A stretch of 6,536 bases of DNA from Burkholderiales bacterium (GTDB taxonomy: Bacteria; Pseudomonadota; Gammaproteobacteria; Burkholderiales; Usitatibacteraceae), in contig JADGRS010000186.1 in the NCBI GenBank assembly GCA_017880705.1, positions 1 to 6,536 on the forward strand. The letters are read 5' to 3'. The notes beneath the pieces were generated by a model. That model saw only the letters and a program-made list of their open reading frames with translations. It ran no database searches and was not told the DNA's origin. Numbering within the stretch: position 1 is the first letter of the stretch; every line of letters starts with the position of its first letter. Of the stretch, positions 1 to 5,816 are shown in pieces. Position numbers and translations under genes: made by a program.

Positions 1-56
1 CTGAGGCATTCGATCGTCGCGTGGATCCACGGCCCCTCGTTCCGATGACGTTCAAT

Positions 57-76
57 CCCCACCCTCCCGGGTGGGG
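57..76. repeat. GC-rich perfect hairpin upstream of the acyltransferase gene
   Basis: CCCCACCC at 57-64 and GGGTGGGG at 69-76 form a perfect 8-bp stem with a 4-nt TCCC loop. No T-run follows on either strand, so it does not fit a standard intrinsic terminator. It could end an upstream transcript inefficiently or shape the leader of the gene starting near 110. The rest of 1-109 shows no recognisable gene. A short reading frame open from the left edge to a stop at 46-48 is too short to judge. Confidence 0.4.
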
Positions 77-109
77 ACTTGTTCGGGGCGGTGGATCTAT
101 GCTTTGCCC

Positions 110-859
110 ATGATGAAGACCCTTCGAGCCCCCACCTTCCACGCGTCCCCCGACGGGGCGCTCATCCAGCGCGGCTTCGAGATGCACCGCGTCGCGACGC
201 GCGAGGACTGGAGCGAGGTGAAGACGCTTCGCTTCGAGGCGCTTCGCGAGCGCGGCGAGATCGCCGAAAGCGGGGACCCCTCCTACGGCGACGACCACGA
301 CGCGGCGTTCAACACCACCACGTTCCTCCTGTCGCGCAATGGCCGCACGATCGGCTCGACGCGATCGAGCGTGAGCTCCGCCATGCGCCGCTGGCCGCTT
401 CCCGCGAGCGGCGCGTACGCAAGCGAGATCGCCGGGCTCGGCGCCGACGCGACCCTGGTCGAGGCGAGCCTGATGGTCGTCGATCCCGCCGCGTCCACGG
501 ACCCCAAGAGCGCGCTGTTCCACCTGTTCAAGGCGCACATGCTGCAGTGCGCCTCCGAGAATGCCGATTGGCTCATCGTCGCGGTGCGCGATTCCCAGAT
601 CGGCTTCTACCGGCGCATGTTCAACATGGAGATCCTCTCCGGCGCGGAGCGTTATCCGGGCCTCGCATCGCCGCGCGTCCTGATGGGCCTCGAGTATCGC
701 GCCCAGGCTTCGCTTCTCTTCAAGCGCATGCCGATGCTCGCGGTGAGCGTCGCGGACGAACGCGAATTCGTCGCATCGGGCGCCATCACTTTTCCCGACG
801 GACGTCGCGCGGTCGCCGCCAAGCGCGCCGATTCCCCGCATTTCAGCGCCGGCGACTAG
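110..859 (+). CDS. FeeM-like / GNAT-fold acyltransferase (N-acyl amino acid synthase type)
   Basis: A predicted 249-residue cytoplasmic protein with no signal peptide or membrane segment. Its layout matches the N-acyl amino acid synthase (FeeM) and exosortase-associated acyltransferase group, which share a GNAT-like fold with LuxI autoinducer synthases. Features seen are an N-terminal VATREDWSEVKTLRFEAL stretch (residues ~28-45), an acidic DDHD cluster (61-64), a beta-strand and turn GRTIGSTR (78-85) typical of the acyl-donor side, a VEASLMVVD strand (~117-125) with the conserved Glu, and a GFYRRMFN helix (165-172) resembling the GNAT C-terminal motif. Known members transfer fatty acyl groups, usually from acyl-ACP, to an amino acid; the substrate here is unknown. 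ATG at 110 was chosen over GTG at 71 because the family homology starts well after both and 110/113 carries a tandem ATG. No clear Shine-Dalgarno sequence supports it, and ATG at 182 is also possible. It converges with the next gene, with stops 2 bp apart. Confidence 0.72.
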   Translation: MMKTLRAPTFHASPDGALIQRGFEMHRVATREDWSEVKTLRFEALRERGEIAESGDPSYGDDHDAAFNTTTFLLSRNGRTIGSTRSSVSSAMRRWPLPASGAYASEIAGLGADATLVEASLMVVDPAASTDPKSALFHLFKAHMLQCASENADWLIVAVRDSQIGFYRRMFNMEILSGAERYPGLASPRVLMGLEYRAQASLLFKRMPMLAVSVADEREFVASGAITFPDGRRAVAAKRADSPHFSAGD

Positions 860-861
860 CC

Positions 862-2445
862 CTAGAAGCCGATCGCGCAGCCGTCCTTGCGGTGGTCCGA
901 CGCCCCGCAGTAGCCGTCGTCGAGGCGGTGGATGAGCTGCGCGCCGCCGAAGCCGAACATCGCGACCTCGCTCGACACGATGCGATGGCCGCGGCGCGTG
1001 AGCTCTTCCCTGACCGACGCCGGCACCGCTTCCTCGACGCTGATGGTCGAATCCGCATTCACGATCCAGCGCGGCGCGTCGCTGCACGCCTGCGGATTCT
1101 GGTTGTAGTCGACGAGCCGCGTCACCATCTGCAGGTGGCCCTGGGGCTGCATGCTGCCGCCCATCACGCCGAAGCTCATCACCGGCTCGCCGTTGCGCGT
1201 GAGGAACCCGGGAATGATCGTCTGGAACGGACGCTTGCGCGGGCCGACCTGGTTGGGATGCCCCGGCTTCAGCACGAACCCCGCGCCGCGATTCTGCAGG
1301 CTGATTCCGGTGCCGGGCACGACCACGCCCGAGCCGAAGCCCTTGTAGTTCGACTGGATGAACGAAAGCATCATCCCCTTCTCGTCGGCCGTCGTGAGGT
1401 AGACGGTGCCGCCCTGCTTCGGGATGCCCGGACCGGGCGCCTGCGCGCGCTTCATGTCGATCAGCTTCGCGCGCTCCGCGAGATACCCCGCGTCCAGCAT
1501 CTGCGCCGTCGTCACTTCCATCGCCGCGGGATCGGCCACGTGGCGCCACACGTCGGCGAACGCGAGCTTCATCGCCTCGATCTGCAGGTGCAGGCTGTCG
1601 GCGGAATCGGCGCGATGCGACGCGAGGTCGAAGTGGCGCAGGATCCCGAGAGCGATCAGCGCCGCGATGCCCTGGCCGTTCGGCGGCATCTGGTGCAGGT
1701 GATAGCCGCGATACTCGATCGAGATCGGTTCGATCCAATCGGCGCGATGGGCGGCCAGGTCGTCCTCGGTCATGGCGCCGTCGTCGGAGCGGCTCGCGAG
1801 CGCGATGCGTTCCGCGATCGGCCCGCGATAGAAGCTCTCGCCCTTCGTCGAGGCGATGTCCTCCAGCGTCTCGGCCTGTTGCGGGCAATAGAAGCGCTCA
1901 CCCGGATATGGCGCGCGGTCCTTCGGCAGGAACGTCCAGCAGAATTCGGAGAAGCCCTTGAAGTTGGGCGCCTGGCGCGCCCAGCTCGCGGCGGTGATCG
2001 GCGAGACCATGTAGCTTTCGCGCGCGTAGCCGATGCCGGCCTCGAAGAGATCCTCGAAGGGAAGCTTGCCGTAGCGTTTCGAAAGCGCGATCCACGCGGA
2101 GACGGCGCCCGGCACGGTGACCGAGTCCCAGCCGAGCGAAGGCATCTCGCTCTTGCCGGCGAAGCGTTCCGGCGTCCATCCCGCGGGGGACCTTCCCGAC
2201 GCGTTGAGGCCGACCAGCCGCTGGCCGTCCCAGAGGATCGCGAACACATCGGAGCCGATCCCGTTCGAGGTCGGCTCGACCACGGTGAGGGTGATCGCGG
2301 CGGCGAGCCCCGCGTCGACGGCATTGCCGCCCCGGGCGAGCATCGCGAGCCCCGCCTGCGCCGCCAGCGGTTGCGAAGTCGCCACGACGTTCTTCGCGAG
2401 CACGGGCATGCGCTGCGACGGATACGGAAAATCCCAGGTGAACAC
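862..2445 (-). CDS. Gamma-glutamyltransferase-family N-terminal-nucleophile hydrolase
   Basis: A 527-residue Ntn hydrolase of the gamma-glutamyltranspeptidase family. These proteins self-cleave before a Thr, which then acts as nucleophile on gamma-glutamyl or other amide bonds. Numbered from the GTG start, the sequence shows GNAVDAGLAAA (40-50), NASGRSP (81-87, Arg85 in the substrate-carboxylate position), the cleavage site GGTVYLTTAD with predicted nucleophile Thr347, GSGVVVPGTGISLQNRG (371-387) and GGSMQPQGHLQM (~429-440). Cleavage would give a small subunit of about 181 residues. True periplasmic GGTs usually have a signal peptide and DFRE-type residues near the Arg. Here there is no signal peptide, and the NASGR and MQPQGH motifs are those of the YwrD/acylase-like branch, so a cytoplasmic amidase or acylase is as likely as glutathione turnover. 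An ATG at 2508 would add 21 residues unlike the family and overlap the divergent gene. GTG at 2445 has a well-placed GGAG and starts directly at the conserved FTWDFPYPSQR segment. Confidence 0.88.
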   Translation of the reverse strand: MFTWDFPYPSQRMPVLAKNVVATSQPLAAQAGLAMLARGGNAVDAGLAAAITLTVVEPTSNGIGSDVFAILWDGQRLVGLNASGRSPAGWTPERFAGKSEMPSLGWDSVTVPGAVSAWIALSKRYGKLPFEDLFEAGIGYARESYMVSPITAASWARQAPNFKGFSEFCWTFLPKDRAPYPGERFYCPQQAETLEDIASTKGESFYRGPIAERIALASRSDDGAMTEDDLAAHRADWIEPISIEYRGYHLHQMPPNGQGIAALIALGILRHFDLASHRADSADSLHLQIEAMKLAFADVWRHVADPAAMEVTTAQMLDAGYLAERAKLIDMKRAQAPGPGIPKQGGTVYLTTADEKGMMLSFIQSNYKGFGSGVVVPGTGISLQNRGAGFVLKPGHPNQVGPRKRPFQTIIPGFLTRNGEPVMSFGVMGGSMQPQGHLQMVTRLVDYNQNPQACSDAPRWIVNADSTISVEEAVPASVREELTRRGHRIVSSEVAMFGFGGAQLIHRLDDGYCGASDHRKDGCAIGF

Positions 2446-2506
2446 GCGGCCAATCTCCGGGTAAGCGGGGGAGCGCCAATGGTAGCATCGCGCTCGAGGA
2501 GGCCCC
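2446..2506. promoter_or_regulatory. Divergent upstream region between hydrolase and dehalogenase genes
   Basis: These 61 bases separate the GTG start of the minus-strand hydrolase from the ATG of the plus-strand dehalogenase, so promoters for both must lie here or within the opposing 5' ends. GGAG (plus-strand CTCC at 2455-2458) lies 9 nt before the GTG. GAGGAGG at 2496-2502 lies 4 nt before the ATG. TAGCAT at 2483-2488 vaguely resembles a -10 box on the plus strand, but no matching -35 box is evident. No operator palindrome was seen. The promoter role is inferred from layout only. Confidence 0.5.
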
Positions 2507-3181
2507 ATGGCCCACGAAATCTCCGCGCTCGTGTTCGACGCCTACGGCACGCTCTTCGACGTGCACTCGGTGAGCCGGCTGGCGGAGTCGCTCTTCCCCG
2601 GCAAGGGCGCGGCGCTCTCGGTGGCATGGCGCTCGAAGCAGCTCGAGTACACGTGGCTGCGCTCGCTCATGGGACGCTACGAGGACTTCAGCCGCGTCAC
2701 CCAATCGGCGCTCGAGTGGGCCCTCGAGTCGCTGGGGCTGGAGGCCGACGACGGGGCGCGGCGCTCGCTCCTCGACGAGTATCGCCGCCTCGCCACTTTT
2801 CCGGAAGTTCCCGAGGCGCTGCGCGCCCTCGCGGAAGCGAGGCCCCTCGCGATCCTCTCGAACGGCCATCCCGAAATGCTGAACGCCGTCGTTGAACACA
2901 ACGGATTGCGCCCGCTCTTTCGCGGCGGCGTGCTCAGCGTGCATGCGGCCAAGGTCTTCAAGCCCGACGCGAGCGTCTATCGCCTGGTCGAGGACCATCT
3001 CGGCGTGCCGCGCACGATGATGGGGTTCGTTTCGTCGAACGGCTGGGACGCGGCGGGCGCGAAGTCGTTCGGCTTCCGCGCGTTCTGGGTGAATCGCGCC
3101 GGCGCTCCGGTCGAGCGGCTCGGCGTTCGGCCCGACGCCACCGTCAAGGACCTCGCGGGCATCGTCGATCTCGTCGCTTGA
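2507..3181 (+). CDS. Type II L-2-haloacid dehalogenase (HAD superfamily)
   Basis: A 224-residue cytoplasmic HAD-superfamily enzyme, the usual length for type II haloacid dehalogenases, which hydrolyse L-2-haloalkanoates to D-2-hydroxyacids through an aspartyl ester. Residues of the characterised L-DEX active site are all visible: nucleophile Asp11 and Thr15 in DAYGTLFDV, Arg42 within WRSKQLEYTW, the cap segment LMGRYEDF (54-61), Ser118-Asn119 in ILSNGHPEML, Lys152 and Tyr158 in KVFKPDASVY, and Ser176, Asn178 and Asp181 in FVSSNGWD. The type II-specific KQLEYTWLR and SSNxWD signatures separate it from phosphatase HADs, so the subfamily call is strong. The true physiological substrate, and whether it meets halogenated acids at all, cannot be read from sequence. 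ATG at 2507 follows a GAGGAGG with a 4-nt spacer. The gene stands alone on its strand, divergent from the GGT-family gene. A GC hairpin lies about 50 bp after the stop. Confidence 0.92.
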   Translation: MAHEISALVFDAYGTLFDVHSVSRLAESLFPGKGAALSVAWRSKQLEYTWLRSLMGRYEDFSRVTQSALEWALESLGLEADDGARRSLLDEYRRLATFPEVPEALRALAEARPLAILSNGHPEMLNAVVEHNGLRPLFRGGVLSVHAAKVFKPDASVYRLVEDHLGVPRTMMGFVSSNGWDAAGAKSFGFRAFWVNRAGAPVERLGVRPDATVKDLAGIVDLVA

Positions 3182-3230
3182 ATTCAACAGCCGCGAGTCC
3201 GGGCGTGGGAATCAAGGGGTATCCACCGCG

Positions 3231-3246
3231 CGCACCCGGGGGTGCG
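3231..3246 (+). terminator. Possible GC hairpin after the dehalogenase gene
   Basis: CGCACCC (3231-3237) and GGGTGCG (3240-3246) form a 7-bp perfect stem with a 2-nt turn, or 6 bp with a 4-nt loop, about 50 bases past the dehalogenase stop. The position suits transcription termination, but no T-run follows, so a canonical intrinsic terminator is not supported. Confidence 0.3.
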
Positions 3247-3251
3247 ATCAC

Positions 3252-3391
3252 CCACGAGTGAGGGCGGGGAAAAGTTTGACCCGGCCGGCGATGACTCACT
3301 ATTGAGCGGCGAAGGCGAACAAATGGTGGGGGCGGCACATTTGCCAACTACCTCGAGGCCTCTCAAACTTTTCCCCAAGCCCTACTCGTGG
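3252..3391. repeat. 140-bp inverted-repeat (MITE/REP-like) element
   Basis: The left arm at 3252-3279 and right arm at 3363-3391 are near-complementary. The inner 14 bp are perfect (GGGGAAAAGTTTGA at 3266-3279 against TCAAACTTTTCCCC at 3363-3376). Outside them, AGGGC pairs with GCCCT and CCACGAGT with ACTCGTGG, broken only by a 2-nt insert on the right and a 1-nt insert on the left, giving 27 matched bases. GGCC on each side extends the stem inward past a small mismatch. The 83-bp centre has no recognised gene. The size, terminal inverted repeats and lack of coding fit a small non-autonomous or REP-type dispersed element. The mobile nature is inferred, as only one copy is in view and no target duplication is clear. 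Confidence 0.6.
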
Positions 3392-3453
3392 CTTCACGGC
3401 GGTACGGCTTCAACGGGTCGATGCGGATTGAATGGCACCACGACACATGTATC

Positions 3454-3489
3454 AGTGTTGCTTTCTCTGCGCTTGCAGAAAAGTGTTGC
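3454..3489. repeat. Small hairpin flanked by AGTGTTGC direct repeats
   Basis: AGTGTTGC occurs at 3454-3461 and again at 3482-3489, 28 bp apart. Between them, TTCTCTGC and GCAGAAAAG flank a GCTT loop and can form an imperfect stem of about 8 bp. The function is unknown. It may be a decayed fragment or chance structure. Confidence 0.3.
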
Positions 3490-3616
3490 CCCCGGGTCGA
3501 GAAGAACCGCCTCGGTCACGCCCGGCTGATGCCGCTTTGCTCAACTAGCTGGCGCTACGCGATTGGCAGGGGACCCAGGCGGCGGTGGCGCGTCGACACT
3601 CGGGTGGTGCCGCGCG

Positions 3617-4564
3617 TCATTTCACGAGGCCCATCAGTTTCGCGACCGAAATGTACGCTTTCTTGCGGTCCTCGACAAAGGCCGGCATCTTGTCGTAGGT
3701 GATGTCGAGCAGCTCGATGCCCTGCTCGGCCATTTTGCGGCGGAATTCCGGGTCCTTGTTGATGTCCTCGAAGATGTCCGACAGGTGCCTGCGCAGCGCC
3801 TCGGGCGTGGATTTCGGCACGCCGATGCCGCGATAGCCACCGTCCACCCAGTCGATGCCGAGCTCGCGAAAGGTAGGCGCGTCGATGTACGACAGGCGCT
3901 GCGGCGTCGCGACCGCGAGCACGCGCGTCTTGCCCTTCTGCGCGACTTGCAGCGACGAGTAGGACATCGCCGCATCGACGTGCCCGCCGAGGAGCGACGC
4001 GATGAGGTCTCCCGTGCCTTTGAAGGGAACGTAGGTCGTCTTGATGCCGGTCTCGTGGTCGAGGCGCTCGTGCGCCGCGTGGTTGGCCGAGTTCGTGCCC
4101 GAGCCCGCGAAGTTGAGGGTTCCCGGCTTCGCCTTCGCCGCGTCCACGAGATCCTTGAAGGTCTTCAGGGGCGAATCGTTGCGCACCACGATCGCGTCGG
4201 GCGTGTAGTTGAAGAAGATGATGTTGACGATGTCGTCGGTCCGGTACTGCACGTTGCCCTCGAGGGGCTGCAGCACGAGGTGCGGCATGTTCGTGCCCAT
4301 GATCGTGTAGCCGTCGCCGGGAAAGTTGTTCAGCTGCGACCACGCGAGCGCCCCGCCGGCGCCGGGCTTCGAGTCCACCACCAGCTCCTGCCCGAACTTC
4401 TTGCGCCACACGGCCTGCTGGAAGCGCGCCGCGATGTCGGATTCGCCGCCCGGCGCGAACGCGATGATGTAGTGGACCGGTTTTTCCGGATACGCCGCGC
4501 GCGCGGGCAACGCCATCGACGCCGCGATCGCCCCGCTCGTCGCCAGGAATTCACGTCTCTTCAT
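3617..4564 (-). CDS. Bug/TctC-family periplasmic solute-binding protein of tripartite tricarboxylate transport
   Basis: A 315-residue periplasmic binding protein of the Bug (TctC) family, the extracytoplasmic receptors of TTT carriers, which bind carboxylates such as citrate, malate, glutamate or aromatic acids. An export signal occupies residues 1-24: MKRREFL, a short hydrophobic run, then a likely cut after ARA or ARAA before YPEKPV. The twin Arg followed by EFL resembles a Tat signal. Family hallmarks are YPEKPVHYIIAFAPGGESD (25-43), the first ligand loop, GAGGALAW (68-75) and the GSGTNSANH loop (154-162), followed by YVPFKGTGD (178-186) and the GGHVDAAMSY strand (193-202). AGGAG lies 6 nt before the ATG. 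It is the last gene of a minus-strand series, 196 bp after the dehydrogenase gene. No TctA or TctB membrane genes are in view, so it must use carriers encoded elsewhere or act as an orphan receptor, as most Bug proteins appear to do. The ligand is probably a small carboxylate, perhaps the dehydrogenase substrate; this is inference. Confidence 0.92.
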   Translation of the reverse strand: MKRREFLATSGAIAASMALPARAAYPEKPVHYIIAFAPGGESDIAARFQQAVWRKKFGQELVVDSKPGAGGALAWSQLNNFPGDGYTIMGTNMPHLVLQPLEGNVQYRTDDIVNIIFFNYTPDAIVVRNDSPLKTFKDLVDAAKAKPGTLNFAGSGTNSANHAAHERLDHETGIKTTYVPFKGTGDLIASLLGGHVDAAMSYSSLQVAQKGKTRVLAVATPQRLSYIDAPTFRELGIDWVDGGYRGIGVPKSTPEALRRHLSDIFEDINKDPEFRRKMAEQGIELLDITYDKMPAFVEDRKKAYISVAKLMGLVK

Positions 4565-4570
4565 CGTTCT

Positions 4571-4576
4571 CTCCTC
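4571..4576 (-). promoter_or_regulatory. Ribosome binding site of the binding-protein gene
   Basis: GAGGAG read on the minus strand sits 6 nt before the ATG at 4564. It is a strong, well-spaced site and supports independent efficient translation of this gene downstream of the palindromic element. Confidence 0.7.
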
Positions 4577-4590
4577 TTGTTAGGGCGGGG

Positions 4591-4728
4591 ACGCAGATGA
4601 ACGCAGATAGAGGCACGCAGATGGACGTACCCCATCAAGTATTGGAATCGAGATTCCCGCATCCAATGGCGCGAGCCCCCGCCCGAGAGCTTTACGTTCA
4701 TCTGCGCTACATCTGCGTTCATCTGCGT
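4591..4728. repeat. 138-bp palindromic element built of ACGCAGATGA units
   Basis: The left arm (4591-4628) and right arm (4694-4728) are inverted copies. ACGCAGATGAACGCAGAT is perfect over 18 bp (4591-4608 against 4711-4728). After a short variable part, CGCAGATG(G/A)ACGT pairs again at the inner ends. Each arm carries about three CGCAGAT units, so direct and inverted repetition coexist. The 65-bp centre holds its own palindrome, GGAATC-GA-GATTCC (4644-4657), and an alternative outer stem ATTGGA/TCCAAT (4641-4646, 4662-4667). Repeats of this type with CATCTGCGT words are, to my knowledge, dispersed in many bacterial genomes and yield spurious translations containing ICVHLR. Short frames across this region are therefore not called as genes. 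It lies in the gap between the dehydrogenase and binding-protein genes. Confidence 0.8.
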
Positions 4729-4760
4729 TTCCAAAGCTTTTCGTATCCGCCAGCCGCTGT

Positions 4761-5816
4761 TTATAGCGCGTCGGCAATCGCCTTTCCCACATCCACGGTA
4801 TTGGCCGTTCCACCCATGTCGCGCGTGCGCGGGCCCTCCTTCAGCACGCGCTCGATCGCGGCGACGATGGCGTCCTCGGCGTCGCGATGGCCGAGGAAGC
4901 CCATCATCATCGCGCCGGACCAGATCTGCCCGATGGGATTGGCGATGCCCTTGCCGTAGATGTCCGGCGCGCTGCCGTGGACCGGCTCGAAGCACGACGG
5001 GTATTCGCGCTCGGGGTTCATGTTCGCCGAGGGCGCGATGCCGATGGTTCCGGTGCACGCGGGGCCGAGATCCGAGAGGATGTCGCCGAAGAGGTTCGAG
5101 CCGACGACGACGTCGAACCAGTCCGGGTGCTGCACGAAATGCGCCGTGAGGATGTCGATGTGGTACTGGGAAGTCTTCACGTCGGGATACTTCGCGCTCA
5201 TCTCCTTGAAGCGCTCGTCCCAGAAGGGCATCGTGATCGCGATGCCGTTGGACTTGGTGGCCGAGGTCACGTGCTTCTTCTTGCGCGTACGCGCGAGCTC
5301 GAAGGCGAACTTCATGATGCGGTCGGTGCCCTTGCGCGAGAAGATCGACAGCTGCGTCGCGAACTCCTCGGGGGTGCCGCCGTACATGCGCCCGCCCACC
5401 GACGAGTACTCGCCCTCGTTGTTCTCCCGCACCACCCAGAAGTCGATGTCGCCGGGCTTGCGGTTGGCGAGCGGCGAGGGCACGCCGGGCATCAGGCGCA
5501 CCGGCCGCAGGTTCACGTACTGGTGAAAGCCGCGCCGGATCGGGATGAGCAGCCCCCACAGCGACACGTGATCGGGAACGCCGGGAAAGCCGACGGCGCC
5601 GAGGAAGATCGAGTCGTGCCCGCGGATCTGGTCCAGACCGTCGTCGGGCATCATCTTGCCGTGCTTCGCGTAGTAGTCGCAGCTCCACGGCTTCTCGTCC
5701 CACGCGAGGGAGAAGCCGAACTTGCGTCCCGCGGCCTCGAGCACGCGCTGCCCCTCGGGAACGACCTCCTTGCCGATGCCGTCGCCGGCGACCACCGCGA
5801 TCCGGTAATTCTTCAC
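4761..5816 (-). CDS. dmlA: D-malate / tartrate dehydrogenase-like NAD-dependent decarboxylating dehydrogenase
   Basis: A 351-residue cytoplasmic enzyme of the isocitrate/isopropylmalate dehydrogenase family. It oxidises and decarboxylates a 2-hydroxy-dicarboxylate using NAD and a divalent metal; DmlA and tartrate dehydrogenase act on D-malate (to pyruvate) and tartrates. The subgroup signature DHVSLWGLLIPIRRGF (82-97) and QYVNLRPVRLMPGVPSPL (99-116) marks the tartrate/malate branch rather than LeuB. Other key residues are GDGIG (11-15), Arg94, Arg104 and Arg130 for substrate carboxylates, RENNEGEYSS (130-139), catalytic Lys188 in ATKSNG, metal-binding Asp221, Asp245 and Asp249 (in DILSDLGPA), and EPVHGSAPDIYGKG (277-290) with Asp285 favouring NAD over NADP. 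Full length. The start is GTG, whose last two bases overlap the upstream hydrolase TGA (GTGA, 4-bp overlap), with GGAGG 4 nt ahead, so translational coupling is likely. Exact substrate (D-malate, L- or meso-tartrate, alkylmalate) is not settled by sequence. Confidence 0.92.
   Translation of the reverse strand: MKNYRIAVVAGDGIGKEVVPEGQRVLEAAGRKFGFSLAWDEKPWSCDYYAKHGKMMPDDGLDQIRGHDSIFLGAVGFPGVPDHVSLWGLLIPIRRGFHQYVNLRPVRLMPGVPSPLANRKPGDIDFWVVRENNEGEYSSVGGRMYGGTPEEFATQLSIFSRKGTDRIMKFAFELARTRKKKHVTSATKSNGIAITMPFWDERFKEMSAKYPDVKTSQYHIDILTAHFVQHPDWFDVVVGSNLFGDILSDLGPACTGTIGIAPSANMNPEREYPSCFEPVHGSAPDIYGKGIANPIGQIWSGAMMMGFLGHRDAEDAIVAAIERVLKEGPRTRDMGGTANTVDVGKAIADAL

Larger units (their letters stand above)
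3182..3616. other. 435-bp intergenic stretch with inverted repeats, no convincing gene
   Basis: The two flanking genes converge on this stretch, so no promoter is needed for either. It has more A/T tracts than its neighbours and several short open frames without ribosome binding sites or recognisable domains. What can be supported is a GC hairpin (3231-3246), a 140-bp inverted-repeat element (3252-3391), an open minus-strand frame without a start (3363-3515), and a small hairpin flanked by direct repeats (3454-3489). The last ~100 bp before the binding-protein stop shows no clear terminator on the minus strand. Confidence 0.6.

Noticed and set aside
51..76. GTTCAATCCCC next to a palindrome, resembling a CRISPR repeat end
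   Set aside because: Only one copy is present and there is no spacer periodicity, so there is no array.
79..2895. A 938-codon open frame on the plus strand across three genes
   Set aside because: It is antisense to, or out of frame with, genes carrying clear family motifs. Its translation is dominated by Arg, Ala and His, typical of shadow frames in high-GC DNA.
1898..3187. A 429-codon minus-strand frame across the dehalogenase
   Set aside because: It runs opposite the well-supported dehalogenase and out of frame with the GGT-family gene. It has no recognisable domain.
3242..3529. A 95-codon plus-strand frame in the intergenic stretch
   Set aside because: It reads through both arms of the inverted repeat, has no ribosome binding site or domain, and its composition is not protein-like.
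3540..3616. Possible terminator after the binding-protein gene on the minus strand
   Set aside because: Only short, poorly matched stems are possible and there is no T-run.
4580..4813. Short ORFs across the 4591-4728 repeat (ICVHLR-type peptides)
   Set aside because: Their sequence comes from the repeat units themselves and they lack ribosome binding sites. They are spurious translations.
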